Source of the DNA: Eutypa lata
Lineage: Eukaryota; Ascomycota; Sordariomycetes; Xylariales; Diatrypaceae
Direction: 5' to 3'
Assembly: GCA_022661535.1 (NCBI GenBank)
Contig: JAKULF010000005.1
Span: 558,001-622,000 of the forward strand
Length of the DNA: 64,000 nucleotides
Positions 1 to 11,394 of this stretch are shown here, one piece after another; position 1 is the first letter of the stretch; each line of letters begins with the position of its first letter. A program made the translations under genes and the position numbers. A model generated the notes under the pieces. That model was not told the origin of the DNA. It saw only the letters and a program-made list of their open reading frames with translations, and ran no database searches.

Positions 1-779
1 CAGAATGCCACGTGCATAACTTTCATATAACTTCAACGCCAACATTGTCACCTAATACTTCTTTCTTGCTACAGATTAACAAGCAATGTGAAGGCTTCAT
101 CCATGGGCAAGGTCGTGCATTCCGCATATTGGGTTTATTGAAGGTAGGTGGGTAGGCAGGTAGGATACAAGCCAGGTGCAAAGAACACGTGCTTTCCCAC
201 CAGTCAATATTTTACACGTCTATTGTCCCAACCTCTTTGGAAATAGCCTTGCTTAAGTACTTAATGTACAACAAGCATTCAAGATAGGGTTGCTGGACTC
301 CATCTCGAAATATTGATTTCTTTTCTCCAATGTTTTCACCCAACACTGTCGTGGGAACTGCTTGTTCCCACATGCTGATGCAATCGAATGACGAAAACTC
401 CAAACGCTCTGCTACATCAAGGACTCTGTGTTTTCCTCTCCTAGAGTTGATAACCGTGGTCTTGATTTTAGCTCATGTGCGTCCCGAATACCCTTACATA
501 GGGCATATGACGATCAAAGAGAGCCCTGACGATTGCTTCATTGATTCCTTCTTCCCTTTCTTGTCTTTTCTCCTTCCTTCTCGGTCATGTCTTCTCTGCT
601 ACTAGAAGAGAAACGATAGCGCTGAGCATTCAATGTGAGTGCTAACTAACTATCGTTATGCGCGTCGATCCTGAGGGGACGTGGTTATAGCTAGTTTATT
701 AGTATTATAAGTTAGGTCCTGTAAAAGGAGTTGTCCCACCCTAACTACTCGAGACGCTCGAGGGAATGCATGCTGGCGT

Positions 780-815
<36 letters not shown>

Positions 816-1446
816 AACGTAGCTTTGGAAACAAAGCTTAATGGACCCGTTCTCGCATGCACTGAAGAAAAAGATAATACTGCAATCTAGAGCTAGCTTT
901 GCAAGCTCATCCCCAGCTCCTTTGAACCTGACTTTGCCCCATATGGCCTAAAATAGTTATTTCATCTCACCGTTTTTCCCATCAATTGTGTGAAGTTGAT
1001 CTTTAGTCAACTCTTGCATTTAGGAGGACACTGAATACGCCGGTAGACTCGGGACGAAGCCCATACCAATAGGGCGTCCCCGTACCCTTGAAACCATGGG
1101 GTCAAATGCCGAAATTGTGGGATGCGGTGTCGATCTTCTATAACGTTTTGGACTAGGCCGGCAAACTTGAGACAGAAATAATGTGGAGTCACGATAGTCT
1201 CGTAATCTTAAATACGGGACAATGATCAGAGCAGAGTCAGAGTGGCAATATCTGCTGGCAGTTCGCCGCCAAGGTTCGTCAACTCTACCAGGAATCAACT
1301 ATCCCCCTCGTGTTGCGTGCGACAACCGTAGTAGTATGCAAGCTCTTCTCCTGAATAGGTAGCTCGTCCGGCCACACAGCCACGCCATAGTGTCTTCCAT
1401 CCTTTAGTATCACGACCTTACGACGACAACAACAAACGATAATCCG
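1..1446. other. Intergenic region, no supported gene
   Basis: No open frame here has a convincing start, splice pattern or recognisable motif; the short frames are unremarkable. The region contains a TAGG/TACC-type simple-sequence patch around 143-170 and a 33-base poly-A run (separate entry). The last ~100 bases are rich in CAACAACAA-type sequence and probably form the leader of the membrane-protein gene that starts at 1447. Confidence 0.6.
781..813. repeat. Poly-A run (A33)
   Basis: An uninterrupted run of 33 adenines in otherwise mixed sequence. It could be a simple microsatellite or the 3' tail of an old retroposed sequence. No clear target-site duplication was seen on the two sides. Confidence 0.9.
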
Positions 1447-3413
1447 ATGCATTATGAGGTCCCCTCGTTTGGCCGGAGCCCGTGGAGGCCGGGTTTCTGG
1501 TCGCGAGCGCCAGTCTTCGGGCTACTAGCCCTCGTAGGCGCCGTCATATGTAGCGTAGGGACGGCCGTCGTGTTGGCAACGTCCAACGGGCGGGAGCAAC
1601 AGACGTGGCCGAGCCCGGATGTTTGGGTGCAGCCGTCTGTAGCGCTCTCGGTGCTAACAGCGGCGACAAACGCCCTGCTAATCATGGCATTCCAGGAAGG
1701 CGTTACTATATCGTGGTGGATCAAGATGCTGCAGGGCGGCAACCTCAATGACTGTCATCGCTACTGGTTCTATGCTAATAATGTGTGGGCTGCTGTTACT
1801 TCTGGCCGCCACTTCAACAAAGTCGCCCTTGCTTGTATGATGGTTGCTATCGTTGTTGTCGACGGCCCTATCATGCAGCGCGCTAGCACAGTCAAGTCTG
1901 TCACTGCCGACGCGCCGCGCAACTTCTCGCTCGCCATCGCCCAGGACGTAATGGAGTACCCCTCCGGCTGGTACACGGGGCGAGCGAAGTCAGTCGACAC
2001 ATTGAGCGGGAACTTCACCCGCGTGCTCACCGCCTACAACAACCGGGATTCGATCCACCCGCCGCTCGCCGAGGGGTGCCGGGGAACGTGCAAGGGATCG
2101 GTGATCGCACCCGGCTGGGACGTGGACTGCAAGTACGAGACGAAGCCCAAGGCGGGGCATCCCGACGTCGCCAAGGACGTCGACGCGGGCTCCATCTCGG
2201 TCGTGTTCAACGGGCCCTACCAGACCGGCGGCATAACCGTCTCGGCGCTGTTCGCGCCCCAGGGGCTCATGAAGGAGATGGTCTCGGCGACTTGCCAGAT
2301 GCAGATCGGCATCGTGCGCCACCACGTCGAGGTGACGTCGGACGGCGCCGTGACGCTCGAGCGCAAACCCCTCACGTCGCCCGTCAACGATACCATCCGC
2401 ACCGACTGGCCGTGGATCGAGACGGCGGGGCTCGGCAGCTTCCCGTCGGCGCTGGGCGGGATTGCCCTCGCGGCTAGTCAGATGTACGGCAGCGATATAA
2501 CGTTGTACAATGGGGGCACGTTGCAGATTCAGGGAGAGGGGGTCATGTCGTACGCGTACCGGAACTCGAGCGATGACGTGCTGGGCACCGAGAACATGAC
2601 CTGGGCGGACCCGACGCCCGACGTCGTCGCCGCCATCCAGGAGCTGACGTTCCGCAGCGCCGTGGTAAGTAATTTTGGGGTTTATTCTCTACCCTTTGTA
2701 GCTTGCCCCAGCGCTTGAAGCTACTGGAAGAAGGGTTATGCTCGGGAGCCTTTGCTCTCGAATAACTCCCAACTAGACCTCTCTAAGATGTACATGAAGA
2801 AGCAAATCGCTGACCCCCAACGCTGCAGTACTACGCTAACGAGACGACGCCGCTGGCGGCCGCCGAGGACGGCCACGAGGTCCTGACCACGGCGGTCTAC
2901 GAGTCCCACTACGAGTTCCTCCTCGGCGGCCTCGCCGTCATGCTGCTCGCGACGCTGGCCATGATGCCGCTCTTCCACGGCTGGTGGAACCTCGGCCGCG
3001 AGGTGTCCCTGAGCCCCGTCGAGATCGCCATGGCGTTCAAGGCGCCGCACACCGACGGCGGCGACGCCAACGCCGACGTGTCTACGCTCCTGAAGCAGAT
3101 CGGCAAGCGGAGGGCGCAGTACGGCGTCATAGCCACGGAGTTTCAAGGAGGCGGTGTCGGTGGTGGCGGGTCGACACGCGATCTCAATAGCCCGGGATTC
3201 GATTTCGGCCCGGGCATCACCCCGATCCCCAGCCCGGGCATAAGTCCAGGTCCGATCAGTCCGACCAGTCCGGGGGCTAGTACGTTGCATGGGCCGCCGA
3301 GCATCATGCTCCGAGATCTCGATGCCAAGAATGGTGCATATTCACCGGAACCGAGGTCCCCGCTGGCGATCGCGGATCCGAAGCTTCTCAGACGGCCGTC
3401 CCGTAATCTATAA
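1447..3413 (+). CDS. Fungal multi-pass membrane protein of unknown function
   Basis: Two exons, 1447-2664 and 2829-3413, give about 600 residues. The donor GTAAGT at 2665 and the acceptor CAG ending at 2828 preserve phase 0. Hydrophobic segments are visible near residues 20-44, 67-85 and 120-140, followed by a long, probably extracellular region and a last membrane span near residue 440 (LLGGLAVMLLATLAMMPLF). The motif WWIKMLQGGNLNDCHRYW, then SGRHFNKVALACMMVAIVVV and DGPIMQRAST, matches a widespread Pezizomycotina family related in layout to DUF3176 proteins; that link is from memory. The C-terminal tail is rich in Pro, Gly and Ser and probably disordered and cytosolic. Function is unknown; a surface or vacuolar membrane role is only inference. 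No neighbouring gene suggests a pathway. Confidence 0.8.
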
Positions 3414-3820
3414 ATACATACCTACATTATAAATACGTTCTTAGCACATATTAATTACCTGGATTTACTATAATACAGTTTTGTTGTTTACGGTACCCCC
3501 GGTCAAAATGATTGAGAGAAAAGATAGGTTCATGATTGTTATGATTAAGTTATTATTCCCACCTTCGATAGAGCTTGTCGAAGCAGCATGCCTATAATAA
3601 GAATGCACGAGGTCCGCTTGAAGAGCTTGATAGCGACGGCCTCTTAACCATAATCTATGATTTAATTCGATAGAGTGGTGTCCTCCCTAAATGTCGATTC
3701 GACTTTGCCAGACAGAGATAGGTGTCCAAGGAAACAAAATCTACTACCGATGTAGTTTTGCTAGTAAGGAGCATTGTCGCAATTTTCTATGCAGACCAGG
3801 TCTACTATGTTATAATAATC

Positions 3821-3854
<34 letters not shown>

Positions 3855-4673
3855 AGTGTCGGACACGGAGCCTACTCTTAACAGCTACAAAGCTATGTCG
3901 ATGTGAAAGGGACTGGAAGTCAAGCCATCTTTCTTCAAGGCAATAAATACCTACATATATGGTTGGAAGCCTAAGGTTCACATAATGATAACAACTGCAT
4001 GTGTGCAGTTGCCAAAACATAAGGCTGATTAAGGAAACCTGAGGCAAAATGGCGCTAACACATGCACCTGCAGTGATTATCCTAACGTGACCGATATTAG
4101 GGGGGTATGTAATTAATTTGTAGGTATTCACCATACATGTATGTCGACACCGCTCACCAGACCATGTATGCCCAGTACCTACACCTAGGTATGTATGTAC
4201 TTTACTACTTAAATCTGAGGTTCCTTCCTGAACGACATCGACCCCCAGGCAACAACTCTTTTCCTTAGCGTCAACATCCGATTTCACAGATTGCCCAAGT
4301 ACCTGATCGGTGGCATCTTTCCCTTTCACATCGCCGATTGCCATCCAACTTATAACTTTCCAAACATATTTGGAATTGTGTCGACAGCATCACGGCAAGC
4401 TCTTCCCAGAAAGGTATGGATAACATCCTATTTACACAAAAAAAAAACTTCATACGCTCTCATCGAGGTACCTAATCAATAAAGTACATCTTGGGGTTCA
4501 ACGTCTCTTCAAAGTCTAGACTTCAAGTGAAGTATTCCGTACTAACCTTTCATACCCCGCAAGTCGGCATCCACGTTCGACATCCCCGTCGAACATCTAC
4601 ATCTACATCTACATCAACACTAGAGAACCAAGTCACATTCCAACCGACCACGCAAGTGCGAGGCGATGGTACA
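3414..4673. other. Intergenic region with a trinucleotide repeat
   Basis: No convincing coding sequence. The region carries an AAT-type microsatellite (separate entry). A frame open from about 4491 runs into the zinc-ribbon-like gene without an ATG, so the stretch 4491-4673 is treated as its leader. Confidence 0.6.
3812..3853. repeat. (AAT)n microsatellite
   Basis: About thirteen consecutive AAT/ATA triplets with one interrupted unit at the left end. It is a simple repeat with no sign of translation. Confidence 0.9.
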
Positions 4674-5705
4674 ATGGCACCGTCAAAGCTACCCAGCGCC
4701 CCTCCCCAGGGGGCTTCTAAGAACACCACTGCTCCGCAAGGAAAGCAGTCCAAGCCTGTCGCCGCGCCGGCTACTGAGAATCAACCGCTGCAGCGTCCCG
4801 TGATCTACGACGTTGATCAGTTGCCTGCCTGGGTCACAGTCGACGATATCAAGCCCAAAATCAGATCTGCTTCTACCACTGTTACCCAGAAGCAAGAAGC
4901 CGTGGTTCACCCGACTCCTAGCGGTGATCCGGTATCTCCTCTAGTCAAGGCGACGACTGAAGCTTCAAAGAAGGACGAGTCTGACGCTTCAAAGAAGGAC
5001 GAGACTGACGCTTCAAAGAAGGATGAACCTGACACTTCAAAGAAGCATGATTCTGACGCTTCAAAGAAGCATGATTCGCCGAAGTCTACTCAGAAGAAGC
5101 AAGCGCAATCCCCTTGCTCGACTTCCAATGATTGCCAACCACCCGTCAGAGCAGCACTAGCCAAGCCTGCAGACTTCGGACAATTTCGAAACCCGCGGCC
5201 TCATCGGGTTTCCAATCACGGTTACCGACAACTCGCTAGAGCTGCTGCAGCCGCTGTAGCACATCAGGTAGCAAAGCCTACGCGCCCCTCTACGCCTGTC
5301 CAGAAGCAGCAGTCACATCAGACGGCTCACTCGACTTCTGCTGCTGATCACCAATGTACACCCTCGAAAGCAGCAGTAGGAACTACAGCCTACAAGCGTG
5401 TGCCTGTCAAACGCAAGTCCAGAGTACAGCTACAGCCAGAGCCACAGCCACAGCCTAAGCCTAAGCCTGAGCCCAAGATGCTGGCTTGCGTCCACTGCGG
5501 TCAGGAGTACGATCCGGACACTGTGGACTTTGGCTCGTGCTAGAAGCACACTGAGCCCTACAAGCGCGTGTTTCCCGACAGAGCTGGCTTCGATCATTGG
5601 TCCAACTCAGTCGGCGATGACGAGGGCGCCTACATGTGGCTCTGCTGCAAGAATCGGGACCCGAAGCACCCTGGCTGTCGCCCTTGGATCCACTGCCAGA
5701 AGTGA
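4674..5705 (+). pseudogene. Low-complexity protein with C-terminal Cys/His zinc-binding module, interrupted by in-frame UAG
   Basis: The best start is the ATG at 4674 (context tacaATGgc), giving 289 residues up to a TAG at 5541-5543. The body is disordered and rich in Ser, Lys, Pro and Gln, with a five-unit 24-bp tandem repeat. After the TAG the same frame stays open for 53 codons to a TGA at 5703-5705. The residues on the two sides form one Cys/His-rich module: CxxC near ACVHCGQEY and a Cys just before the stop; then, beyond it, a Cys pair (LCCK), Cys in HPGCRPW and a final HC. A zinc-binding domain split exactly by one stop suggests a nonsense mutation (CAG or TGG to TAG) or readthrough. 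An intron removing the stop was looked for but no good donor lies just upstream. Function is unknown; this kind of module occurs in many uncharacterised fungal proteins. Confidence 0.55.
4962..5078 (+). repeat. 24-bp in-frame tandem repeat, five units
   Basis: Five degenerate copies of a 24-bp unit encode the eight-residue motif ASKKDExD (later copies ASKKHDSD). The unit length is a multiple of three, so copy-number change would not disturb the frame of the host gene at 4674. Confidence 0.85.
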
Positions 5706-6228
5706 ACGAGAGTTGTTGGAGAACAGAATGGATGTTGGATGGAATCTTTGGCTCTTCACTGAACTTTACCATTGGCAACTGAGGACGAATGAATGCATGC
5801 ATCCATGCATACATGAATCCATGCATACAGAGGACAAACAGGAGAACAGTCAACATTTTCATATTCGTCATTTTGATTTTAGGGAAGGAGTTAACGGATT
5901 GGCATTTGCTTATTGTGAATAATAGAATTGGTCGTTTTGCCAGGGTCTGTGGAATGGAAAGGAAAACCTGTAGACCAAATGAGCTACATATGTTACATGA
6001 GGATGATCTCTCAGGTTTCTCACGGAGACCGCCGACAGGTTATCATCATAAATCCCCATGGCCTAATAATTATCGAGCTAGAAATTCATTGTACTAGTAT
6101 CTGAAATCAATTCGCCATCCTACCTAGGTAGCTATGTACTTCTAATTCCTACCATACCTAACTAAACGCCTACCCACCATGCATGTGAAAAATGTCCGGC
6201 GAATGCCATGACACGACTACCTACCTAC
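5706..6228. other. Intergenic region between convergent genes
   Basis: The 3' flanks of the zinc-ribbon-like gene (plus) and the MFS transporter (minus) meet here. A repeated ATGCATCCATGCATACATGAAT patch lies near 5790-5825 and TACCTA/TAGGTA motifs at 6120-6230. No gene is seen. Confidence 0.6.
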
Positions 6229-8142
6229 CTACAGCAGTCCAGCCTTGCTCCAACCCCGCAGCTTCGCCCCGTACCACCAGAACAGGGCCGGGCTCGGGAG
6301 GCCGACGAGCAGGGCCAGGCCCGCCAGCAGCGTGTTGCCCCAGCCCAGGCCGAGCGCGCCGTACAGGGCCGGCGCGAAGAGCGGGAACGAGAACCCGCAC
6401 ATGGTGCGGAGGAACGCCCCCACCGCCGCCGCGCTCGCCGCGTACCCGGCCCCGTACGAGTCCACGATGTACGCCTGCGCGCTCTGGAACGCCACGATCA
6501 GCCCCGCCGCCAGCACCACGCACCCCAGGTTCGGCACGATCCAGTGCGTCTGCGCCTGCGCCGACCACCCGTACATGAGGAGCCCGGCGGGCGTCAGGAC
6601 CCCGCCGATGATCATCGGCGGGATCCGCCACTCCGGGATGCCCTCGGATGTGTTGTGGGTTTTTTGGAAGCGCGCGTAGAGCTGTGGTGTGGTTGTCTCT
6701 GTTAGTTATCTGTGCTTATAGATATGTGTATACATATTGGGCATTCATCCAGTGAACAGAAATTATCTAATCCCCCCAATGCAATTGGGGTCAAGCCAGT
6801 GGGAGAAAAGAGAAAGGAAGTAAACGAGTACTCACCCCATCCATCAACGGATGACTGATCTGCAACCCGACCAGGAAGCCCACGCACAGCGACAAGTAGT
6901 TCAAGCTGGCGGTCGTCGTGCTCATCCCGTACTGCACCTGCCACACCTTGTTGAAGGTCGACAGCACCAGGTACATGATGCCGTACATGAAGGCGCGGTA
7001 GATAGACGACAGCTGCACGACGGGGTGGGCGAAGAGCATGATGAACGGTAGGACGAGCCGCTTGCGCATGATGGCGCCGGGGGTCTTGTCCGGCGTGTCG
7101 TACGCGCTCCGAAGGAGATTCGGGTTGTTGGTGTCGTTGTTGTTGTCTGTCTGTTGCTTGCGGATCTTCGCGACCTTGCGAGCCATGATCGTAGGCGCGT
7201 ACGTCTCTCGGAGGAAGAAGAGCGCCGCTACCTGCACCGCCACGTCCAGGATCGACGTCGTCCAGAAGATCCACCGCCAGCTGTTGGCCCCCTGCGCGAT
7301 GTAGGCTCCGGCGATGGGGGCCACGGTCGGCCCGATGAAGGCCAGCATCCCGTAGATGGATTGCCCCTTGCCCCTTTCTTCTTTGCGCCAGATGTCGGCG
7401 AGGACGCCGTTGCAGATCTGTGAGTATGATTGTGAGATGAGAAGGGATGAGATAAGAAGAGAACTACCATCATTGGTAGGTTGATATAAACGCTATTAAA
7501 AGAAATAAAGGGGGAAGGGGCAAGACGAGAGACTCATGTTGTGGGGGGGGGGCGGGGATGGGAAGGAAAGGAAAGGAAAGGAAAACAAAGGGAGTTCAAA
7601 CTCACAGCCTGAGGCGCACTACCCCCGATGCCGCTCAAGAAGCGGCAGGCGAGGATCTGCCTGCGGGTCCGGGCGAACCCGCAGGCCGTGTTGAAGGCCA
7701 GGTAGACGAGGTTGGCGTACTGGAGGACGCGGACGCGGCCGAACAGCTCGGACAGCGGGGCCAGGACGAAGGGCCCCTGGGCGAACCCGAGCAGGAAGAT
7801 GGTCATGACGAGGGCCCGGGCGAACTCGCCCTCGATCCCGAACTCGGCCCCGATGTCGTCCAGCACCGGCGTCACCATCGTCGACGAGAACGGCGAGATG
7901 AACGTGAAGCACGACACCAGGAGCGTCGCCGTCCACTTCCGCTGCTGCGACCAGTTTAGCGGGTTCGACGGGTCTGCGGGTCCGTCCCAGGTTATTACGT
8001 TTGTGCTCTCGTTCTCGTTCATGTTTGCTGAGTCTGAGTCGGAGTCTGAGTCTGCGTGTGGGTGAGTGGGAGTGGTTATGGGCTGGAGGAGGGCGGTCTC
8101 GCTTGCTTCTCCTTTCTCTGCCATGTTGGTGTCTGTAGACAT
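6229..8142 (-). CDS. MFS transporter, DHA1 (drug:H+ antiporter) type
   Basis: Three exons on the minus strand, 8142-7606, 7417-6836 and 6681-6229, give about 523 residues, a normal length for the family. Donors are GTGAGT (twice), acceptors CAG (twice), all phase 0. A disordered, acidic N-terminus is followed by the WDGPADPSNPLNWS signature typical of fungal DHA1 proteins. The segment LAPLSELFGRVRVL fits the loop 2-3 motif A of MFS carriers, and FIGPTVAPIAGAYI fits the motif C-like TM5 region. Twelve membrane spans are expected, in the plasma or vacuolar membrane, exporting small organic compounds or polyamines; the substrate is unknown. The next upstream ATG-like codon in frame is not ATG, so 8142 is chosen; the ATG at 8124 has the better context and is an alternative. 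No cluster partner lies beside it. Confidence 0.88.
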
Positions 8143-9707
8143 GTACGTAGGTATGTATGTAGCGCTAGCTATCTGGGCCAATGTTTTTTGGACGGGAGAA
8201 TATCGTTAGAAATGTTATATCCACTGTACAAATGAGCTCCCAGTAAATTCGTGTCAAGAAAGATGTTCGCAACAATTATGTTGGGCCATCGGGTCTGTTT
8301 TTCTATTGACCGCTCATTAGAACAACAATGTTCAAAAATAGCCAATGCGTAGTTCTAATTAGTTTCTAGAAGAAAAAAAAAAAAGGAAAATTATCCAGCT
8401 GAATAGTTAGTCAGGGCCCAAGCCTGGCAACCATTCCCTTTGCCATTGTCCAAGACCTAAGCCCCAAGTCCAAGCCTCGTATACTCGACTCGTGTGGCTG
8501 CGGTAGCTGGCATGCAGCTGAAGCAGGTTTTTCCCCCTCTCGTGTAAGTCACAGAGTGAGAAAATAGTATTGATATCTGATAATGTTACCTTCTTACGCA
8601 AACCACTTGCGCGGTCCGTAGATTGCTGCAGAAAGACTTGTGTAATAGATAGGTAACCGGGTCGTGTGATGCATTTCCTAAAGGGGGGATGTGCCAAGAC
8701 TGATCGACATGGGTAGCTTACGTCGTCGTGGACTACCCCGTTACCTCTGCCACGTCGGTACGTAGGAATTGTCGTAGTATGATTGGTCAAAGGCCATTTC
8801 CCCTCGTCCCTTATAGACAGTTTTGTGCCTGCGTGCCAATAAACCTTATCGGCGGACGATCCAAGTGTTGCACAGCCTCAAAATATATGATGTGTCGAGC
8901 TGAGGAAACAAGGATGGCTATGGCAGAAAGACCCTCGCCTCGCATTAGCGGAAAAGGCGAAATCTATCTGCCTCGCCAGATCGCTAGCCAAAAAAGGGCT
9001 GAAACAAACTATAACTCTCAGTATGCTTGACTCCGATGGAACCTGATGATCTGAAGAGATCAGTGGCTGGGTGGGAAATGGCTAAGGCTGTTAGTGTCAA
9101 GCAGCCAAGACGATTATTTTTAATCGGTTGGAGTTATAGCCTCATCTATCTTCGTCGAACCACGTCGTACTGTGTTACGTATACACCGAGGACAAATGAT
9201 GGAATGGAGAATGTTTGTGGCTCGACCCAAGATCTGTCAGCATATCACCTCGTATCGACTTGCAAGAAAAGAAAAATATTTTGAAGCTTCGATTTTTACT
9301 AGTGGTAGGTAATAATCCGGCTGTAGTAGTTGGTGGCTGTAAGATGCCGGCGGGCTTGGAGAACAAGAGCTGGAGATTGGATTCTTCATAACGCAATGTA
9401 GACGTAGATATACTGAAGTCCTATCTTGTTTTATTATTAGAAATACTAAGTACAATCATTGAAAGGGCTAGGTAATGAATAAATACACACATATATATAT
9501 ACATGTCTGTTTTTGTCTCATTTTCTAGATGTAAGACAGGTTATAGGCCAGCACATTCGTTTTATTACAATCCAGCTCTATCACAGTGGGACAATCCACA
9601 GAGACTACTTCACATTTAGACAAATCTTGACACACTGGGCACTCTGCGGCTCCCAAAAATTTCCGGGGTTGTTTACACACGTTCCACTGCTTCTTTTGTC
9701 GTTCGTT
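8143..9707. other. Intergenic region
   Basis: This lies between a minus-strand and a plus-strand gene, so it should hold both promoters. It contains an A-rich run near 8371-8384 and a short AT microsatellite at about 9490-9502. The short frames present look non-coding. Confidence 0.55.
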
Positions 9708-11394
9708 ATGTTATCCAGACCCAAATCTGAGAGATCATCCAAACCTATCAACTCGCCATCCCATTCGTTACTATCGAGGATGCAGCACCTCCTGATGCAC
9801 TACAAGAAGCTCCTCACCCTGCCTTTTCATAACCTTGGCATATGCCATCCCCAGAGGTCTCCATCAGACCCATCCCAGGGACTACGGATCCTCATTGCCC
9901 CTTCCGGCTTCAAGGAATGCCTAGGACCGGAAGAAGTAGCCGACTGCATAGAAGCAGGCTTCCGGCGTGTCCTAGTTGACGAAAATGATGACACCACCAC
10001 CACCACCACCACTGCTACCCCCGGCGTACTACGTAAGGTACCACTCCACGACGGCGGGGAGGGCTTCTGCAAGGCGATCGTAGCCCTCCACGGCGGCGAG
10101 ATCCGGAACCTGACGGTGACGGGACCGGACCGCCGGCCCGTCGACTCCTACTTCGGCCTCATAGCCGATGCTGAGGACAGGAAGGTCGCCGTCCTGGACA
10201 TGGCGGCAGCGGCCGGCCTGCGCTTGGTTCCCCGCGACCACCGCGACCCCTGCGTCACTACGACGTACGGCGTCGGGGAGCTGATCCGCGCCGCCCTCGA
10301 CGAGGGCTGCACGAAGGTGATTATCGGCTGCGGGGACTCGGGGACGTCCGACGCTGGCGCGGGGATGCTGCAGGCGCTGGGCGCGCGCCTGTTGGATGGG
10401 GATGGAGCGGACCTCGAGATAGGGGGTGGTGGGGGCAGTTTGGCGGATCTAGAGAGGATCTCGTTGGATGGTATTCATCCTAGGTTGCGGAAGGATGGGG
10501 GTAAGCGAAACTTATAGCCAGTTTCTGATGTCTCGTGGTGTTGTTGTTCGGGCTAACAATAGTTAATAATTTATAGGCAAAGAGAAGGTCCAGATCGAGG
10601 CGATCTGCAACGTCAAAAATATACTCTGCGGGCCCTCAGGTGTCGCTAGAGTCTACGGACCCCAGAAAGGGGCCACCCCTGAACAGGTGGAGACGCTTTC
10701 GTATTCTCTGGAGAGATTTGCCAGAGCTGCTAGTCCTTTCATCAGCAGCAGCAGCAACAACAACAACAACAACAACAAAAACAGGGACCTATCCAGACTA
10801 CCGGGGAGTGGCGCCTCGGGCGGACTCGGCGCAGGACTGATGGTGCTCGGCGCCCAGCTACGAGGCAGGGCCGAGGCGATGGACGAATATTTCCAGCTGG
10901 AGAGCCTCTTCGACGAGCCGTGGGATCTGGTCGTCACTGCGGAGGGGAGCCTGGACTACCAATCCGCGAAAGGCAAGATGACGGTGGAGATAGCCAAGCG
11001 GGCTAAGAACCACGGCATCCCAGTTATAGTCCTGGCGGGCACGATAGGCCCCGGGGCGGAATCGGTGTACGGGACTGGAATCCGCTCTTTTCTGAGCATC
11101 TTGGACCGGCCTCTGTCGCTGGACGAGGCTATCACCGATGCGAAGAGGCTGTTGGAGGATGGGGCCGAGAGGGCCATGCGCACTATTCGGCTTGGGATGT
11201 CACTTCGGTGGAACAGCAACAACAACAGCAGCAGCAATGCGCCTTCTTCTTCTTCTTCTTCTTCTTCTTCCGGTGCTTCGACCCCGCGGCAGCATTTGGA
11301 TGGTGCCCCGACCTTCAAGGAGCTCACGGAAAATCTTGTCAAGAGCCAGGAGCTCGATGGGATGAAATGCAGTAAGCTCATGAATGCTATATGA
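9708..11394 (+). CDS. Glycerate kinase (type I family)
   Basis: Two exons, 9708-10500 and 10577-11394, joined in phase 1 by a 76-nt intron (GTAAGC...TTATAG), give about 536 residues. The domain starts with LRILIAPSGFKECLGPEEVA, the N-terminal signature of the GarK/GlxK glycerate kinase fold. Also visible are HDGGEGF, GCGDSGTSDAGAGMLQAL and near the end VVTAEGSLDYQSAKGKM, the family's conserved substrate/ATP-site loops. It phosphorylates D-glycerate with ATP in glycerate, serine or glyoxylate metabolism. Fungal-specific insertions are encoded by simple repeats: a Thr run near 9990-10015, an Asn run near 10755-10780 and a Ser run near 11240-11270. The start is uncertain: ATG 9708 or ATG 9780. 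The N-terminal ~60 residues lie outside the enzyme domain and could be a targeting region. Confidence 0.9.

Noticed and set aside
6221..7274. Long open frames antisense to the MFS gene
   Set aside because: They are caused by the high GC content of the transporter exons and have Arg/Pro-rich, non-conserved translations.
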